The position numbers and the translations under genes are program-made. From Chitinispirillaceae bacterium (GTDB lineage Bacteria > Fibrobacterota > Chitinivibrionia > Chitinivibrionales > Chitinispirillaceae), in contig JAFGOU010000378.1 of the NCBI GenBank assembly GCA_016926315.1, forward strand, positions 1 to 5,906: a stretch of 5,906 nt of DNA, written 5' to 3'. The notes under the pieces were generated by a model, which worked only from the letters and a program-made list of their open reading frames with translations, ran no database searches and had not been told where the DNA came from. Of the stretch, positions 5,359-5,906 are shown one piece after another. Within the stretch, counting starts at the first letter, position 1, and each line of letters opens with the position of its first letter.

Positions 5359-5906
5359 GCGAAAAGCCGCTCGTCACGATACGCGGGCTTGTCAAGGAGT
5401 ATCGCAACCGACGCGTGCTCGATATACCGTCGTTGACCGTTGAGAGCGCAACCGTCTGCGCCCTCATCGGTCATAACGGATCGGGCAAGACCACGCTCCT
5501 GCGGATCATCGCGGGGCTGGAGGGTCCGACCGCCGGCGCGGTCGAGTTTCCGGCAGGCCGCCTGACCGTCTCCTTCTGCGCCCAGAAGCCGTTCATGTTC
5601 CGCGGTAGCGTATGGGACAACCTGATATGGGGTCTTGACGGTCGCGACCCTGGACCGGCCCGCGCGCTCGCCCGTGGGATGCAGCTCGAACCGCTGCTCG
5701 AACGGCCGGCCAAACAGTGTTCCGCCGGGGAGATGCAGAAACTGTCGCTGGCCCGCATGCTGCTCAGGGATCCGGACCTTCTGCTGCTCGACGAACCTAC
5801 CGCCAATCTCGACGGCCAGGCAAGGGACACGGTTGAAGCGGCGATCGAAACGTTTGTGACAAAGGGTGGCACCTGCGTCATGGCCACCCACATGACCGAC
5901 CATGCC
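5355..5906 (+). CDS. tupC: Tungstate ABC transporter ATP-binding protein TupC, C-terminus cut by window edge
   Basis: This cytoplasmic ATPase powers TupB. It starts at ATG 5355, sharing ATGA with the tupB stop, and GGAGG (5342-5346) lies 8 nt upstream. The 184 codons in the window are uninterrupted and contain the whole catalytic core: Walker A GHNGSGKTT (39-47), Q-loop Gln77 in SFCAQKP, signature CSAGEMQKL (122-130), Walker B LLLLDEP (142-148), D-loop NLD (151-153) and switch His179 in ATHMTD. Only the C-terminal tail is missing. Two deviations stand out. Walker A has His where Pro is usual, and the signature reads SAGEM instead of SGGQQ or SGGEQ. Both are tolerated in ABC proteins and do not suggest an inactive enzyme. 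Identity as TupC rests mainly on its place after tupAB. Confidence 0.92.
   Translation, partial: MSEKPLVTIRGLVKEYRNRRVLDIPSLTVESATVCALIGHNGSGKTTLLRIIAGLEGPTAGAVEFPAGRLTVSFCAQKPFMFRGSVWDNLIWGLDGRDPGPARALARGMQLEPLLERPAKQCSAGEMQKLSLARMLLRDPDLLLLDEPTANLDGQARDTVEAAIETFVTKGGTCVMATHMTDHA

Noticed and set aside
4752..5903. Long open frame of 383 codons on the minus strand opposite tupB and tupC
   Set aside because: It is antisense to two well-recognised genes in high-GC DNA, has low-complexity Arg/Ala-rich composition and shows no family motif. It is a codon-usage shadow.
1..5906. CRISPR array, tRNA, rRNA, insertion sequence or phage signal
   Set aside because: No spaced direct repeats, cloverleaf, transposase or terminal inverted repeats were seen. 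The window is almost fully packed with transport genes.

Overview
The window comes from a GC-rich, diderm (Gram-negative-type) bacterium. It encodes a TonB-dependent outer-membrane receptor, an exported lipoprotein, an outer-membrane beta-barrel and an ABC importer. The importer is the tungstate-specific TupABC type, which is common in anaerobes that use tungsto- or molybdoenzymes. The sequence does not fix the phylum, and I do not assign one.

There are two divergent operons around a 214-bp control region (2583-2796). The leftward operon (minus strand) has a 266-residue lipoprotein gene (2582 to 1782). It is translationally coupled through a TAATG overlap to a TonB-dependent receptor gene (1782 to 1), which is intact over 594 codons and runs off the left edge. 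The rightward operon (plus strand) has an outer-membrane porin-like barrel (2797-3897), then tupA (3906-4724, periplasmic tungstate-binding protein), tupB (4717-5358, permease) and tupC (5355-5906, ATPase, cut by the right edge). All its junctions are very short or overlapping.

The control region holds the most informative non-coding signal. A perfect inverted repeat, CGTTATG-N10-CATAACG (2675-2698), has the half-sites and 24-bp span of a ModE-type molybdate/tungstate operator. A degenerate second copy (2735-2758) lies exactly 60 bp further right. Each box overlaps a weak candidate promoter for one of the two operons, so both could be shut off together by an oxyanion-sensing regulator. No regulator gene is in the window.

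Together the genes look like a complete two-membrane route for tungstate (or molybdate, possibly complexed). The TonB receptor and porin would handle outer-membrane passage, TupA periplasmic capture, and TupBC inner-membrane import. The least understood part is the lipoprotein. It is built from two degenerate copies of one domain, whose conserved positions resemble the sulfite-oxidase-type molybdopterin-binding fold but without its cysteine ligand. This suggests a binding protein that works with the receptor rather than an enzyme. That role is inference.
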